Origin: Capitella teleta | Taxonomy: Eukaryota; Annelida; Polychaeta; Capitellidae | DNA: 64,000 nt | Direction of reading: 5' to 3' | Assembly: GCA_000328365.1 (NCBI GenBank) | Contig: KB309082.1 | Location: forward strand, 38,793-102,792 | Part shown: in pieces, positions 62,898-64,000 of the stretch | Position numbering within the stretch: position 1 is the first letter of the stretch | Layout of the letters: every line of letters starts with the position of its first letter | Notes under the pieces: model-generated | Database searches by the model: none | What the model was told of the DNA's origin: nothing | What the model saw: only the letters and a program-made list of their open reading frames with translations | Position numbers and translations under genes: made by a program

Positions 62898-64000
62898 CGT
62901 CATGCGACTAATTATAATGATTAATCTACTTGTGAAAGAATGCACGATGCGCGCGAGGGGGGACGCAAGAGAAAAAATTCAATTGTAGTCTGAGGCACGT
63001 CGCGGATGTTTTGCCTTCTGGCATTTTAAGGACCTCATCTGTTTATGAATACCCAGCACCATAGCAATGGTTTGCATCAAAACGTCATAATAAATTAATA
63101 ATTTTGTGTTCTCTGCCAATGCAGCCAACAAGGTGTACATGGGTGTAGAACTATAGAATCGTTCGAGATGTCTGAGCGAGCGACAACAGATCAACATGCA
63201 AGTGTCGCATGGAGGCTGATGCGGCCAATTAGGGTAAGGTGAGGGTTTAGTTCGATGCAATACGAGGGCGAGACGTGTGTTATGAGTCGTCGTTTATGGA
63301 GGGGAGAACGTGCATAGATTGCCTCCAGATCTGAACCCACCTTTGATCGCCATTATCACGGACATACCACCGAATATTAAATTGGTCATTTCCATCTGTG
63401 CGACACAACGCGACATTACGCTGGCTTGTATATTACTTAAACATAAATGCAAACATTACAAAGAGACTCAATGCACATCATAAATTGAGTAACTTTGACA
63501 AATGCAATCGTAGTTTAGTACACATGTACTCAATCATTCGACCATCAGCCACATGTTCTATGAAGAATATCAAGACAATGCGTGATCTCAGCATGGATCA
63601 GAGACTTCACGCTAGAAGTGGCAAAACCCACCGATTCATGACATGAAGTAACGCTTGCACGTTACAACCGCCGTCTGCTTAAGTTGGGGCAAATTAGCCA
63701 AGACTGCCTGGATTAGGTTATCTTGGCAAAACGCACGGTGTCTCTATACTCTACAAAGATAGCAACCTGAGGCCAAATCAAGGGTCGAAAAGTGTGTCGA
63801 AAGATATTGCCCATAAACAGCAGCAACAAGAATAAGGCAGAGCAACGATCGTGCAATGCTACGTCCACTCAATTACCAGGAATGCCCGGAGGTACGTTCG
63901 CCCCGCGGGCACCGTTGGTTGATTTGAGTCTGTCCACGATGGAACTCGGTGCCAAGAAGTTCGAGCTATATTGTGGGAGCTACATAGTAATATAAATATT
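62171..64000. other. Upstream of DGK exon 1a
   Basis: The DGK promoter for exon 1a should lie just above 62170. The stretch holds a C run at 62410-62422 and a long T tract at 62839-62896. No further gene is supported to the window edge. Confidence 0.5.
62839..62896. repeat. Long poly-T tract
   Basis: Three T runs interrupted by single CA or C, about 58 nt in all. Confidence 0.95.

Noticed and set aside
62979-63260. 93-codon minus-strand frame upstream of exon 1a
   Set aside because: No recognisable family or splice context. It could be part of an unidentified gene or repeat, but there is not enough to call it.

Overview
The window is intron-rich animal DNA of moderate to low GC, with (TA)n, (CA)n and (ATT)n microsatellites, long A/T runs, one 50-base assembly gap, and scattered LINE, SINE and DNA-transposon remains. 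The proteins point to an invertebrate bilaterian. One diacylglycerol kinase locus combines features that vertebrates split between DGK-zeta and DGK-iota, and one of its N-termini resembles, from memory, the Ser-rich N-terminus of insect rdgA-type kinases. The very high intron number suggests a lophotrochozoan (mollusc, annelid or similar), but the sequence alone does not settle the species.

Three protein-coding genes can be supported, all on the minus strand. (1) 2376-3234: a two-exon gene for a soluble Ser-rich, basic protein of about 258 residues that I do not recognise. (2) 10979-18250: a six-exon synaptotagmin of the SYT12 type, with one membrane span, a Cys cluster and two C2 domains that lack calcium ligands. 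Its large intron is filled by a decayed LINE and a TA-flanked inverted-repeat transposon. (3) 27432-62080: a diacylglycerol kinase of the zeta/iota class with 29 coding exons per transcript, rebuilt here exon by exon with all phases matching. Domain order: alternative N-terminus, two C1 domains, MARCKS-like basic stretch, catalytic and accessory domains, Ser-rich linker, ankyrin repeats, and a C-terminal ETAV PDZ ligand.

The kinase gene holds the most interesting biology. It has two alternative first coding exons: 1a at 61941-62080 (iota-like, short) and 1b at 46407-47548 (380 codons, Ser-rich, acidic). Both splice in the same phase to exon 2. A tandem pair of alternative exons (12a and 12b) encodes the same start of the accessory domain; the reading-frame arithmetic forces exactly one of them to be used. 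A 57-nt in-frame intron with no stop lies just before the PDZ ligand. Many introns are only 49-64 nt long, and about a third of the donor sites have C or T at +3.

The rest is intergenic or intronic. It holds three LINE fragments, two copies of one tRNA-derived SINE, a Tc1/mariner transposase relic, a TIR element, several strong inverted repeats, and two over-represented octamers (TGACGTCA and TCATAACG). No rRNA gene, functional tRNA gene, CRISPR array or operon was seen.

How the genes relate: the kinase removes diacylglycerol, the lipid that recruits C1-domain proteins, and its PDZ ligand would anchor it to scaffolds. The synaptotagmin is a membrane-trafficking protein. Both suit neuronal or secretory cells, but nothing in the window shows that they are co-regulated.
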